DNA from: Candidatus Pseudomonas phytovorans
Lineage (GTDB): Bacteria; Pseudomonadota; Gammaproteobacteria; Pseudomonadales; Pseudomonadaceae
Direction: 5' to 3'
DNA: 64,000 nt
Assembly (NCBI GenBank): GCA_029202525.1
Contig: CP119325.1
Location: 5,430,001 to 5,494,000, forward strand
Part shown: positions 42,236-55,018 of the stretch, one piece after another
How the letters are laid out: every line of letters begins with the position of its first letter
Position numbering within the stretch: position 1 is the first letter of the stretch
Notes under the pieces: model-generated
Database searches by the model: none
What the model was told of the DNA's origin: nothing
The model's input: the letters and a program-made list of their open reading frames with translations, nothing else
Position numbers and translations under genes: made by a program

Positions 42236-43864
42236 TCAGGCCTTGTTCTTCTGAGCCAGGGCTGCCTTGACGAAGCCGCTGAACAGCGGGTGGCCGTCAC
42301 GCGGAGTCGAGGTGAATTCCGGGTGGAACTGGCAGGCGACGAACCATGGGTGGTCCTTGGACTCGACCACTTCAACCAGCGCGCCGTCTTCGGAACGGCC
42401 GGAAACCACCAGGCCAGCGTCGACCAGTTGCGGCAGCAGGTTGTTGTTCACTTCGTAGCGGTGACGGTGACGCTCGGTGATCACGTCCTTGTTATAGCAG
42501 TCGTGCACCTTGGAACCGGCAGCCAGCTGGCAGTCCTGTGCGCCCAGGCGCATTGTGCCACCCAGGTCGGAAGCCTCGGTACGGGTCTCGACGGCACCGG
42601 TGGCATCAGCCCACTCGGTGATCAGGCCGACCACCGGGTGGCCGCTGTTGCGGTCGAACTCGGTGGAGTTGGCGTCTTTCCAGCCCATCACGTTACGGGC
42701 GAACTCGATCACGGCAACCTGCATGCCCAGGCAGATGCCCAGGTACGGTACCTTGTTCTCACGGGCGTACTGCACCGCGGTGATCTTGCCTTCCACACCA
42801 CGCAGGCCGAAACCGCCCGGTACCAGAATGGCGTCAGCGCCTTCGAGCAGGCTGGTGCCCTGGTTCTCGATATCTTCAGAGTCGATGTAGCGCAGGTTGA
42901 CCTTGGTACGGTTGCTGATGCCGGCATGGCTCATCGCTTCGATCAGCGACTTGTAGGCATCCAGCAGCTCCATGTACTTGCCGACCATGGCGATGGTCAC
43001 TTCCTGCTCAGGGTTGAGCTTGGCATCGACCACGGCGTCCCATTCGGACAGGTCAGCAGTGTCGCACTGCAGGCCGAAGCGCTCGACGACAAAATCATCC
43101 AGGCCTTGCGAATGCAGGATGCCCGGGATCTTGTAGATGGTATCGGCGTCTTCCAGCGCGATCACGGCACGTTCTTCAACGTTGGTGAACTGGGCAATCT
43201 TGCGGCGCGAAGAGCTGTCGATCGGGTGATCGGAGCGGCACACCAGTACATCAGGCTGCAAACCGATGGAGCGCAGTTCCTTGACCGAGTGCTGAGTCGG
43301 CTTGGTCTTGGTCTCGCCTGCGGTGGCGATGTAAGGCACCAGCGTCAGGTGCATCAGCATGGCGCGCTTGGCACCCACTTCGAAACGCAGCTGGCGAATG
43401 GCCTCAAGGAACGGTTGCGACTCGATGTCACCTACCGTGCCACCAATTTCGACCATCGCCACGTCAGCGTCGCCAGCACCCTTGATGATGCGGCGCTTGA
43501 TTTCGTCGGTGATGTGCGGGATGACCTGGATTGTCGCGCCCAGGTAGTCACCACGGCGCTCCTTGCGCAACACGTGCTCGTATACACGGCCAGTGGTGAA
43601 GTTGTTGTTCTGGGTCATCGTGGTGCGGATGAACCGCTCGTAGTGGCCCAGGTCGAGGTCAGTCTCGGCGCCATCGTGGGTGACGAACACTTCACCGTGC
43701 TGGAACGGGCTCATGGTGCCCGGATCGACGTTGATGTACGGATCCAGCTTGAGCATGGTGACCTTCAGGCCCCGCGCTTCCAGGATGGCCGCCAGGGAAG
43801 CCGAGGCAATGCCTTTCCCCAATGAAGAAACAACACCGCCCGTGACGAATATGTAGCGCGTCAT
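42236..43864 (-). CDS. pyrG: CTP synthase
   Basis: 542 aa enzyme that makes CTP from UTP, ATP and glutamine. The N-terminal synthase domain has FVTGGVVSSLGKGIASASLA at residue 6. The C-terminal glutaminase has the nucleophile Cys in YLGICLGMQVAVIEFARN near 379 and the His/Glu pair in CQFHPEFTSTPRDGHPLF near 514. A candidate promoter lies about 250 bp upstream. Genes run pyrG-kdsA-eno-ftsB-ispD. Confidence 0.97.
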   Translation of the reverse strand: MTRYIFVTGGVVSSLGKGIASASLAAILEARGLKVTMLKLDPYINVDPGTMSPFQHGEVFVTHDGAETDLDLGHYERFIRTTMTQNNNFTTGRVYEHVLRKERRGDYLGATIQVIPHITDEIKRRIIKGAGDADVAMVEIGGTVGDIESQPFLEAIRQLRFEVGAKRAMLMHLTLVPYIATAGETKTKPTQHSVKELRSIGLQPDVLVCRSDHPIDSSSRRKIAQFTNVEERAVIALEDADTIYKIPGILHSQGLDDFVVERFGLQCDTADLSEWDAVVDAKLNPEQEVTIAMVGKYMELLDAYKSLIEAMSHAGISNRTKVNLRYIDSEDIENQGTSLLEGADAILVPGGFGLRGVEGKITAVQYARENKVPYLGICLGMQVAVIEFARNVMGWKDANSTEFDRNSGHPVVGLITEWADATGAVETRTEASDLGGTMRLGAQDCQLAAGSKVHDCYNKDVITERHRHRYEVNNNLLPQLVDAGLVVSGRSEDGALVEVVESKDHPWFVACQFHPEFTSTPRDGHPLFSGFVKAALAQKNKA

Positions 43865-44113
43865 GAAAAACCCTAGAAGTCTGCGTTAAGGCGGCCAGCG
43901 CCGCCGGAGAAAGCGAAGGAAGGCCGAAGCCCCCGATCACCTGCGTCAATCACAGTGCATCTCGAAAAACTGCCGCGTCTGTACAGACCAGGGGTATCCC
44001 CGGCATGGAGCTCGCTCGTCATTTCCAGAATCAGCTCAGCAAAAAACTGCTTGGTAATCGGCAACCGCTGTGTTTCCGAGGAACGCACAGAAGTTGTATC
44101 AAGAAGGGAGGGT

Positions 44114-44142
44114 AGTCTACCGGAATGTACCCTTCAGCTCAA
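44114..44142 (-). promoter_or_regulatory. Candidate pyrG promoter
   Basis: Minus-strand TTGAGC (44137-44142), 17-bp spacer, TAGACT (44114-44119). The -35 overlaps the end of tilS. It would give a leader of about 240 nt in the otherwise empty 269-bp gap 43865-44133. Confidence 0.45.
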
Positions 44143-45417
44143 ACCTTGCGCGTTCGTCGGAGGCTGCCAGTGAAGCTGGCAATCCGCCTGCCCCAGTTCG
44201 GGCAGGTTGGCCACGGCCAGCAGGCGCTCGCCGCCATACAGCAGCGGCAGCCTCGGGCGCACGAAGTGCGGGACTTGCCGTTCATTGAGCAGGCGCTTGA
44301 GGTCGCGCTTGCCACGCCCGGGAACATCCAGCACTTCCCCGCCCTGACGGTAGGCAATGCGCAAGCCCGCCAGCGGTGCTGCGCCAACAAGCCGCACACT
44401 GCCGTTACGCGGTAGCACCAAGGGCGCATCAGGATCATCCCAGGCCAGATCGCCAGCAGGCTGCTGCAGCCAGTCGCCACTCAACCAGCAGATGCGCCCA
44501 TGGCTACGCACCAACTGGCCATCGGCATGCCGCCAGAGCGGCTGGGTATCGGCGGCGGCATCGCGCAGGCCCGCCCAGCCTGCCCAGTGCCGGCTGTCGG
44601 GTAAGCGGGTGCGCTTGCTCAGCCAGTACTGCAGGGCATTGCGCTGACGCGCCGGGGATAATGCCATCAGGGTAGCCAGGTCGAGGGAATCAAGCCCCGC
44701 CCAGGCGACAGGCGCCCCCGCTTGCGCAAGCGCCAAGTCGTCCTGGGCCAGTTCGTCCAGCAGGCCCAGGGCCTCACCCAGGTGCCCAGCGGCGCGGGCG
44801 AGGTTCTGGCTGGCCTGTGGCCAACGCTGCTGCAAGCGCGGGAACACTTCGCCGCGCAGGTAATTGCGGGCAAATTGCGTGTCGGTATTTGACGGGTCTT
44901 CGATCCATGCCAGCCCTTGGGCCTGGGCATAGTCCTGTAATTGCTGCCGGGCGCACTCCAGTAACGGCCTGACCAGAGTGCCCTGCCCTAACGCCCGTTG
45001 CCCCGGCATCGCTGCCAGGCCACGCAGGCCAGCGCCGCGTAACAGGCGGTACAGCAAGGTTTCGGCCTGATCGTCGCGATGCTGGCCAGTGAACAGGACG
45101 TCTCCGGGGCCCAGGGCTTTTTTGAACGCGCCATAGCGGGCGTCGCGGGCGGCCTGTTCGAGGCTTGCGCCGGGGGCGACCTGGACGTGGATGACCTGGA
45201 GTTCGATGCCGAGGTTGTCGCAGATGGCTTGGCAGTGGGTGGGCCAGGCATCGGCGGCGGTTTGCAGGCCGTGATGGATGTGGATGGCGCGCAGAGGGGG
45301 TGAGGCGTGTTTGCGGGCGTAGTCGGCCAGCAGGTGCAGGAGGACGGTGGAGTCGAGGCCGCCGGAGAAGGCGACGTACCAGGTGGGGGCGTTGAGCCAG
45401 GGGGTGAGGTTGATCAT
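44134..45417 (-). CDS. tilS: tRNA(Ile)-lysidine synthase
   Basis: 427 aa ATP-dependent enzyme that modifies C34 of the minor tRNA-Ile to lysidine, so that AUA codons are read. The PP-loop is VAFSGGLDSTVLLHLLADYA near residue 17, GQHRDDQAETLLYRLLRGAG near 112, and the C-terminal substrate-binding domains include LPLLYGGERLLAVANLPELG. The start MINLTPWLNAPTWYV is normal. A REP pair separates it from accA upstream. Confidence 0.94.
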   Translation of the reverse strand: MINLTPWLNAPTWYVAFSGGLDSTVLLHLLADYARKHASPPLRAIHIHHGLQTAADAWPTHCQAICDNLGIELQVIHVQVAPGASLEQAARDARYGAFKKALGPGDVLFTGQHRDDQAETLLYRLLRGAGLRGLAAMPGQRALGQGTLVRPLLECARQQLQDYAQAQGLAWIEDPSNTDTQFARNYLRGEVFPRLQQRWPQASQNLARAAGHLGEALGLLDELAQDDLALAQAGAPVAWAGLDSLDLATLMALSPARQRNALQYWLSKRTRLPDSRHWAGWAGLRDAAADTQPLWRHADGQLVRSHGRICWLSGDWLQQPAGDLAWDDPDAPLVLPRNGSVRLVGAAPLAGLRIAYRQGGEVLDVPGRGKRDLKRLLNERQVPHFVRPRLPLLYGGERLLAVANLPELGQADCQLHWQPPTNAQGLS

Positions 45418-45442
45418 TGGCTACCTCCCTAGGCTTGAAATT

Positions 45443-45561
45443 GCCGGGGGCCGCTCTGCGACCCATTCGCGGGGCAAGCCCGCTCCCACATTGTCCGCGT
45501 TGACGCTGATCCTTGTGGGAGCGGGCTTGCCCCGCGAATGGGCCGCAGAGCGGCCCCGGCG
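45443..45561. repeat. REP pair with extended GC arms
   Basis: About 119 bp between accA and tilS form one near-perfect inverted repeat. The outer arms GCCGGGGGCCGCTCTGCGAC and its mirror CGCAGAGCGGCCCCGGC flank inverted REPs (CGCGGGGCAAGCCCGCTCCC and its mirror). Confidence 0.9.
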
Positions 45562-45566
45562 GCCTA

Positions 45567-46514
45567 TCAGAGGCCGTAGCTCATCAGGCGCTCGTAACGG
45601 CGAGCCAGCAGCGCGTCGTTATCGAACTTGCCGAGCATGTCCAGCTGCTGAATCAGGTCGGCACGGATGCTTTCCGACACTTTCACCGGGTCACGATGGG
45701 CGCCGCCCAGCGGCTCCTGGATGACCTTGTCGACGATGTTCAGGCTCTTCAGGCGCTCGGCAGTGATGCCCATTGCCTCGGCTGCATCAGCGGCCTTGTC
45801 GGCAGTCTTCCACAGGATCGACGCGCAACCTTCCGGCGAGATCACCGAATAGGTGGAGTACTGCAGCATGTTCAGCTGGTCGCACACGCCGATGGCCAGT
45901 GCACCGCCGGAACCACCCTCACCGATCACGGTGGCGATGATCGGGGTTTTCAGGCGCGCCATCACACGCAGGTTCCAGGCGATTGCCTCGCTCTGGTTGC
46001 GCTCTTCGGCGTCGATGCCCGGGTAGGCGCCCGGGGTGTCGATGAAGGTCAGGATCGGCATCTTGAAGCGCTCGGCCATTTCCATCAGGCGGCACGCCTT
46101 GCGGTAGCCTTCAGGGCGCGGCATGCCGAAGTTGCGGCGTACCTTCTCGCGCACTTCACGGCCCTTCTGGTGGCCAATGACCATGACCGCCTTGCCATCC
46201 AGGCGCGCGGTACCGCCCACGATGGCAGCGTCGTCGGAGAAATGGCGGTCGCCGTGCAGCTCTTCGAACTCGGTGAAGATGTGTTCCAGGTAGTCCAGGG
46301 TGTAAGGACGACGCGGGTGACGTGCCAGGCGCGCGATCTGCCAGCTGGTCAGGTTGCCGAAGATGCTTTCGGTCAGGGTGTTGCTCTTGTCTTGCAGACG
46401 GGAAATTTCATCGCTGATGTTCAGCGAGTTGTCGTTGCCTACCAGGCGCAGGCCTTCGATCTTGGCTTGCAGGTCGGCAATCGGCTGTTCGAAATCGAGA
46501 AAATTCGGGTTCAT
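45567..46514 (-). CDS. accA: Acetyl-CoA carboxylase carboxyltransferase subunit alpha
   Basis: 315 aa subunit that, with AccD, transfers carboxyl from biotin to acetyl-CoA at the first step of fatty-acid synthesis. MNPNFLDFEQPIADLQAKIE starts at 46514. An ATG two codons earlier is possible, but the AAGACGG site has better spacing to the second. GGTARLDGKAVMVIGHQKGR near residue 90 and FIDTPGAYPGIDAEERNQSE, then GEGGSGGALAIGVCDQLNML near 200, are diagnostic. It lies downstream of dnaE, as in other pseudomonads. Confidence 0.97.
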   Translation of the reverse strand: MNPNFLDFEQPIADLQAKIEGLRLVGNDNSLNISDEISRLQDKSNTLTESIFGNLTSWQIARLARHPRRPYTLDYLEHIFTEFEELHGDRHFSDDAAIVGGTARLDGKAVMVIGHQKGREVREKVRRNFGMPRPEGYRKACRLMEMAERFKMPILTFIDTPGAYPGIDAEERNQSEAIAWNLRVMARLKTPIIATVIGEGGSGGALAIGVCDQLNMLQYSTYSVISPEGCASILWKTADKAADAAEAMGITAERLKSLNIVDKVIQEPLGGAHRDPVKVSESIRADLIQQLDMLGKFDNDALLARRYERLMSYGL

Positions 46515-46621
46515 AGTCATCCGTCTTGGGTCTACGGCCAGGCGGCCGGCCGGTTGATCCGTTTGGCGCCCTACCTTAAGGGATCAGGCGCATTCAGGTC
46601 GAGATTAAATGTTTTGTCGGT

Positions 46622-50146
<3,525 letters not shown>

Positions 50147-50212
50147 GGAAGATCCTGTAGCAGTGGCGAACGACAAGGGCGGGATTGTAGCGTAACTAGG
50201 GGCTTTTTTTGG

Positions 50213-50326
50213 GGCTGCTTTGCAGCCCTTCGCGGGCATGCCCGCTCCCACAGGTACCGCACCGCTGCGCAGACCGATGATTCCTGTGGGAGCGGGCGTG
50301 CCCGCGAAGGGCCGCAACGCGGCCCC
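50213..50326. repeat. REP pair with extended GC arms
   Basis: Inverted copies CGCGGGCATGCCCGCTCCCA at about 50232 and its mirror TGTGGGAGCGGGCGTGCCCG at about 50285, flanked by GGCTGC/GCGGCC arms. It lies between the rnhB stop and the dnaE start. Confidence 0.9.
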
Positions 50327-50331
50327 CGGGG

Positions 50332-50955
50332 TCAGATCAGGGAATCGGTGACGCCTTCGCGTGCTTCCCAGGCCGCCCGCACCGGGGCAAAGGAGCGCCG
50401 ATGAATGGGCGTAGGCCCCAGGCGAGCAAGCGCCTCAAGGTGCACCGGCGTCGGATAACCCTTGTGCCCGCCGATGCCATACCCCGGGTAGATATGCTCG
50501 AACGCGCCCATCTCCCGATCACGAGTGACCTTGGCCAGAATCGACGCCGCCGCAATCGCCGGCACCTGGCTATCACCTTTGACCACCGGCGCCGCCGGCA
50601 CGGCCAGCTTCGGGCAGCGGTTGCCGTCGATCAGGGCAAGCTTGGGCGTAATATGCAGGCCTTCTACCGCACGCTGCATCGCCAGCATGGTGGCCTGCAG
50701 GATATTCAGGCGGTCGATTTCGTCGACCTCGGCGCGGGCGATGCAGAAGCTCAAGGCCTTTTCGCAGATCTCGTCGAACAACGCCTCGCGCTTGGCTTCG
50801 GTGAGTTTCTTCGAGTCGTTCAGGCCAAGGATCGGCCGCGCCGGGTCGAGGATCACCGCTGCCGTTACCACGGCGCCACACAGCGGGCCACGGCCCACTT
50901 CGTCGACGCCGGCGACCAGGTCTTCGACCAGGTTGAAGTCCAGTCCAGTTTGCAT
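50332..50955 (-). CDS. rnhB: Ribonuclease HII
   Basis: 207 aa enzyme that removes ribonucleotides from DNA and RNA-DNA hybrids. The ATG at 50955 gives MQTGLDFNLVEDLVAGVDEV. The active-site DE pair is in AGVDEVGRGPLCGAVVTAAV, LNDSKKLTEAKRE follows near 54, and the third acidic residue is in LALIDGNRCPKL. An upstream extension in the same frame overlaps lpxB and is rejected. The lpxB stop lies one base upstream. Confidence 0.96.
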   Translation of the reverse strand: MQTGLDFNLVEDLVAGVDEVGRGPLCGAVVTAAVILDPARPILGLNDSKKLTEAKREALFDEICEKALSFCIARAEVDEIDRLNILQATMLAMQRAVEGLHITPKLALIDGNRCPKLAVPAAPVVKGDSQVPAIAAASILAKVTRDREMGAFEHIYPGYGIGGHKGYPTPVHLEALARLGPTPIHRRSFAPVRAAWEAREGVTDSLI

Positions 50956-50956
50956 G

Positions 50957-52084
50957 TCAGCGGTCCTTGAGCAAGGCCAGTACCGCCTCAGCCGCCTGGT
51001 TGGAGGCGTCACGGCGCAGGGTGCGGTGAATTTCGTCGAAACGTTCGGTCTGCTGGCTGCCGTCGCGCACCAGCGGCGCAAGGGTGTTGGCCAACGCTTC
51101 ACTGGTAGCGGCATCCTGCAACAGTTCAGGCACCAGTTCGCGCTGGGCCAGCAGGTTCGGCAAGGACACGTATGGGCTCTTGACCAGGCGTTTGAGTATC
51201 CAGTAGGTCAAGGGCGCAAGGCGGTAAGCCACCACCATAGGCCGCTTGTACAGCAGCGCTTCAAGCGTGGCTGTGCCCGAGGCGATCAACACCGCATCAC
51301 AGGCCGCCAGGGCCTCATGTGACTGGCCGTCAAGCAGGGTCAGTGGCAGCTGGCGCCCCTCAAGCATCTGTTCGACCTGGGCACGCCGTGCGGCGTTGGC
51401 ACAGGGCAGCACGAAGCGCACGCCCGGCACCTGCTGCAGCAGGCGATCGGCGGCGTCGAGGAACAACGCACCCAGGCGCCCTACTTCGCCGCCGCGGCTA
51501 CCCGGCATCAATGCAACCACCGGCCCCTCGCCCAGGCCCAGCGCAGCACGCGCCGCCGGGCGATCAGCCTCAAGCGGTATGGTGTCGGCCAGCGGGTGAC
51601 CGACAAAGCGTACCGGAACGCCCTGCTCTTCATAGAACCGCGCCTCGAACGGCAACAGCGTCAGCATCAGGTCGCAGCCTTCGCGAATCTTCAGCACGCG
51701 CTTCTGCCGCCAGGCCCAGACCGACGGGCTGACGTAATGCACGGTCTTGATCCCGACCTGACGCAGTTTCAGTTCGATATTGAGGGTGAAGTCAGGGGCG
51801 TCGATGCCGATGAAGACATCCGGCTTTTCGTCGATCAGCGTCTGGATAAGCAGCTTGCGGCGTTTGAGCAGCTCGCGCAGGCGCCCCAGCACTTCGACCA
51901 GGCCCATGACCGCCAGGCGCTCCATGGGGAAGTACGATTGCAGGCCTTCGGCTTCCATCAAAGGGCCGCCAACACCAATGAAACGCACGTCGGGGTGACG
52001 CGCCTTGAGGGCACGCATCAAGCCTGAACCGAGAATATCGCCGCTGGCCTCACCTGCGACCAAGGCTACGCAAAGCGGGGCCAT
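50957..52084 (-). CDS. lpxB: Lipid-A-disaccharide synthase
   Basis: 375 aa membrane-associated GT-B glycosyltransferase that joins UDP-diacylglucosamine and lipid X. The N-terminus has ALVAGEASGDILGSGLMRAL near residue 7, VFIGIDAPDFTLNIELKLRQ near 90, and YVSPSVWAWRQKRVLKI near 118. It is followed 1 bp later by rnhB and preceded 1 bp earlier by lpxA, inside the lpxD-fabZ-lpxA-lpxB cluster. Confidence 0.96.
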   Translation of the reverse strand: MAPLCVALVAGEASGDILGSGLMRALKARHPDVRFIGVGGPLMEAEGLQSYFPMERLAVMGLVEVLGRLRELLKRRKLLIQTLIDEKPDVFIGIDAPDFTLNIELKLRQVGIKTVHYVSPSVWAWRQKRVLKIREGCDLMLTLLPFEARFYEEQGVPVRFVGHPLADTIPLEADRPAARAALGLGEGPVVALMPGSRGGEVGRLGALFLDAADRLLQQVPGVRFVLPCANAARRAQVEQMLEGRQLPLTLLDGQSHEALAACDAVLIASGTATLEALLYKRPMVVAYRLAPLTYWILKRLVKSPYVSLPNLLAQRELVPELLQDAATSEALANTLAPLVRDGSQQTERFDEIHRTLRRDASNQAAEAVLALLKDR

Positions 52085-52085
52085 G

Positions 52086-52862
52086 TCAGCGGGTGATGCC
52101 GCGGGCGGAGTTCACGATCGACTGGCGGAACAGTTCGACCTCAGGGTGTTTTGCGGCCATTTCGGCCAGCTCCTTGAGCGCGTCTTCGACGGTCAGGCCC
52201 TGACGGTAGACAATCTTGTAGCACCGGCGCAGGACGTGGATCACCTCGTCGCTGAAACCGCGGCGGCGCATGCCTTCAAAGTTCATGCTGCGGGCTTCGG
52301 CCGGGCTGCCGAACACGGTGACAAAGGCCGGGACATCCTTGCCGATGGCCGTGCCCATGCCGGAAAACGCGTGGGCACCGATGTGGCAGTACTGATGCAC
52401 CAGGGTGTAGCCGGACAGGATCGCCCAGTCGCCCACGTGCACATGGCCGGCCAGGGCCGTGTTGTTGACCAGGATGCAGTGGTTGCCGATGACGCTGTCG
52501 TGGCCGATGTGGGCATAGGCCATGATCAGGTTGTGGTCGCCCACGGTGGTTTCCGCACGGTCCTGAACGGTGCCGCGGTGGATGGTCACCCCCTCGCGGA
52601 ACACATTGTGATCGCCGATCACCAGGCGCGTCGGCTCACCCTTGTACTTGAGGTCCGGGGTGTCTTCGCCAATGGAGGAAAACTGATAGATGCGGTTGTG
52701 CTTGCCGATGCGGGTCGGTCCTTTGAGCACAACATGTGGGCCGATAACGGTCCCCTCCCCGATTTCCACATCGGGGCCAACGATCGACCAAGGGCCGACC
52801 TCGACACCATCGGCCAGTTTGGCCGAAGGATCGATAATGGCCCGAGGATCAATCGAATTCAT
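52086..52862 (-). CDS. lpxA: UDP-N-acetylglucosamine acyltransferase
   Basis: 258 aa left-handed beta-helix enzyme for the first step of lipid A synthesis. The ATG at 52862 gives MNSIDPRAIIDPSAKLADGV and overlaps the fabZ stop (ATGA). Hexapeptide repeats run from residue 5 to about 185 (for example IVGPDVEIGEGTVIGPHVVL). The catalytic His lies in the HDSVIGNHCILVNNTALAGH region. A C-terminal helical domain completes the normal length. Confidence 0.96.
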   Translation of the reverse strand: MNSIDPRAIIDPSAKLADGVEVGPWSIVGPDVEIGEGTVIGPHVVLKGPTRIGKHNRIYQFSSIGEDTPDLKYKGEPTRLVIGDHNVFREGVTIHRGTVQDRAETTVGDHNLIMAYAHIGHDSVIGNHCILVNNTALAGHVHVGDWAILSGYTLVHQYCHIGAHAFSGMGTAIGKDVPAFVTVFGSPAEARSMNFEGMRRRGFSDEVIHVLRRCYKIVYRQGLTVEDALKELAEMAAKHPEVELFRQSIVNSARGITR

Positions 52863-53299
52863 AGGGAGCGTTCCGCGCATGTGATCTGTGCCGAGCAAAC
52901 AGGCTTGCCGTCGACCAGGGCGCGGCACTCGAACTTCCAGATCATGCTCTTGCGGCTGAGGAACTTGGCTTCCAGCACCAACTGGTCACCCGGCAGTACC
53001 GGCTGACGGAAACGCAGCTTGTCGGAGCCGACGAAGTAGTACAGGGTGCCATCCGCCGGCTTGGCATCAAGCATCTTGAAACCAAGGATGCCGGCCGCCT
53101 GGGCCATGGCTTCAATGATCAAGACGCCCGGCATGATCGGGTGCGCCGGGAAATGGCCGTTGAAGAACGGCTCGTTGATGCTGACATTCTTGTAGGCACG
53201 AATGCTCTGGGCCTCGAAGTCCAGATCCGTCACCCGGTCCACCAGCAGGAACGGGTAACGGTGAGGCAGGTATTCGCGAATCTCGTTGATGTCCATCAT
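52859..53299 (-). CDS. fabZ: 3-hydroxyacyl-ACP dehydratase FabZ
   Basis: 146 aa hot-dog-fold dehydratase of fatty-acid elongation. The start MMDINEIREYLPHRYPFLLV is at 53299; the first of two adjacent ATGs is shown. The catalytic His lies in NGHFPAHPIMPGVLIIEAMA near residue 50, and the Glu in the same segment near 64. It competes with LpxA for the same hydroxyacyl-ACP and overlaps it by 4 bp. Confidence 0.97.
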   Translation of the reverse strand: MMDINEIREYLPHRYPFLLVDRVTDLDFEAQSIRAYKNVSINEPFFNGHFPAHPIMPGVLIIEAMAQAAGILGFKMLDAKPADGTLYYFVGSDKLRFRQPVLPGDQLVLEAKFLSRKSMIWKFECRALVDGKPVCSAQITCAERSL

Positions 53300-53413
53300 T
53301 TCGGGGGGGAAGCCTGTAATAAGAATAGGGAGCGCAGGTGCTGACCACACGCTCCTTTAGCAATCCAAAGAGGAGCCAGCTAGCGACTGTTCACTCTTGC
53401 TCAGGGAATGGTA

Positions 53414-54469
53414 TCAGCCTTCTGATGTCGGCAGGCCACCTGAGGTCACGGTATCGACGCGTTTTTCCAGCTGCTGCAGGCGCTTGGCCATGTCATCGAG
53501 CTGGCGAATACGCGCGGCGCTTTTGCGCCAGTCAGCCAACGGCTGCATGGCTGTGCCGGATGAATAGGACCCGGGTTCGGTGATCGAACGGGTTACCATG
53601 GTCATTCCGGAAACAAATACGTTGTCGCAGATATCAATGTGCCCCACCAGGCCCACGCCGCCGGCCAGCATGCAATGCTTGCCGATGCGGGTACTGCCAG
53701 AGATGCCCACGCAAGCGGCCATCGCCGTGTGGTCACCGATATGCACGTTGTGGGCGATCTGGATCTGGTTGTCGAGCTTGACCCCGTCGCCGATCCGCGT
53801 GTCGGACAGCGCGCCACGGTCAACGGCAGTATTGACGCCGATTTCAACGTCATCACCAATGGTGACGCCGCCAATCTGGGCGATCTTGCGCCAGATGCCC
53901 TTCTCGTTGGCAAAGCCGAAGCCTTCACCGCCGATTACGGCGCCCGACTGGATAACCACACGTTTGCCGATGGTGACGTCGTGATACAACGTAACCCGCG
54001 GCGCCAGCCAGCCACCTTCACCTACAACACAACGCGCACCGATGAAGCAATGTGCGCCGATGCTGACGTCAGCCCCGATGCGTGCACCGCTTTCGATGAC
54101 CGCGAACGGCCCGATGCTGGCGCTGGCGTCCACCTGCGCACCCTCAGCCACCACGGCGCTGGGATGGACTCCCGCCACAGCCTTGGGTTTGGGGTCGAAC
54201 AGGTGGGAAATACGCGCATACGCCTGGTACGGGTCGGCCACGATCAGGGCATTGCCGGCGAAGCTTTCGGCATCTGCAGCCTTGAGCAGTACCGCAGCCG
54301 CCTGGCAGTTATCCAGGTACTTGCGGTACTGCGGGTTGGCGAGGAAGCTCAATTGACCGGGGCCCGCCTCCTGCAAGGTGGCCAGCCCGGTAATCTGCAA
54401 CGCCTCGGGCCCCTTGAGGGTGGCACCGAGGGCCTCGGCCAGCTGGCCTAGCGTCATGGTCACACTCAT
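53414..54469 (-). CDS. lpxD: UDP-3-O-(3-hydroxyacyl)glucosamine N-acyltransferase
   Basis: 351 aa trimeric beta-helix acyltransferase, the third step of lipid A synthesis. An N-terminal uridine-binding domain (about 1-100, LSFLANPQYRKYLDNCQAAA) is followed by hexapeptide repeats at about 105-310. The catalytic His is in LDNQIQIAHNVHIGDHTAMA near 240. The C-terminal helix (IRQLDDMAKRLQQLEKRVDT) is the acyl-carrier-binding part. It follows skp by 1 bp. Confidence 0.96.
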   Translation of the reverse strand: MSVTMTLGQLAEALGATLKGPEALQITGLATLQEAGPGQLSFLANPQYRKYLDNCQAAAVLLKAADAESFAGNALIVADPYQAYARISHLFDPKPKAVAGVHPSAVVAEGAQVDASASIGPFAVIESGARIGADVSIGAHCFIGARCVVGEGGWLAPRVTLYHDVTIGKRVVIQSGAVIGGEGFGFANEKGIWRKIAQIGGVTIGDDVEIGVNTAVDRGALSDTRIGDGVKLDNQIQIAHNVHIGDHTAMAACVGISGSTRIGKHCMLAGGVGLVGHIDICDNVFVSGMTMVTRSITEPGSYSSGTAMQPLADWRKSAARIRQLDDMAKRLQQLEKRVDTVTSGGLPTSEG

Positions 54470-54470
54470 A

Positions 54471-54974
54471 TCAACGGGCTTGGTTCATGCGCTCGATGAC
54501 CTGGCGGGTGATGTCGTACTGAGGTTTGACATCGATGACCGCACCACGCTCGAGGACCAGGTCGAAACCGCCCTTCTTGATGACTTCTTCGACAGCGCCA
54601 TCCAGCTTCGGCTTCAGTTGCTTGAGCATGTCGCGGTCAGCAACGGCTTTGGCTTCGTTCAGTTCCTTGGACTGGAACTGGAAGTCACGGGCCTTTTGCT
54701 TGAACTCGAGCTCCAGGCGCTCACGCTCCTGCTGCTGCATTTTGTCGCCGCCCTTGATCAGGCGGTCCTGGATGCCCTTGGCGCTGCTTTCCAGGCTTTT
54801 CAGCTTGGTCAGCTGCGGGCCGAACTTCTTCTCGGCATCAACCGCGTATCGCTTGGCGGCATCCGATTCGAGCAAGGCCATCTGATAGTTCAGCACGGCA
54901 ACCTTCATTTCGGCGAATGCCGGGGTGGCGACCAGCGCCGCGGCCACTACGGCCAGTTGAGCCAATTTACGCAC
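54471..54974 (-). CDS. skp: Periplasmic chaperone Skp/OmpH
   Basis: 167 aa. The signal peptide (MRKLAQLAVVAAALVATPAFA, cleaved after AFA) is followed by the alpha-helical tentacle region rich in Lys/Glu/Gln (residues about 40-120, for example KMQQQERERLELEFKQKARD). Skp carries unfolded outer-membrane proteins to BamA, and bamA lies 44 bp upstream on the same strand. Confidence 0.94.
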   Translation of the reverse strand: MRKLAQLAVVAAALVATPAFAEMKVAVLNYQMALLESDAAKRYAVDAEKKFGPQLTKLKSLESSAKGIQDRLIKGGDKMQQQERERLELEFKQKARDFQFQSKELNEAKAVADRDMLKQLKPKLDGAVEEVIKKGGFDLVLERGAVIDVKPQYDITRQVIERMNQAR

Positions 54975-55018
54975 GATGCACTCCTGGATAAACCGTTGTC
55001 ATTAAGCAGGGGCCGACC

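Noticed and set aside
43865..44133. CTP-responsive attenuator in the pyrG leader
   Set aside because: No terminator hairpin with U-run and no initial run of G or C residues at the predicted start that would support that mechanism.
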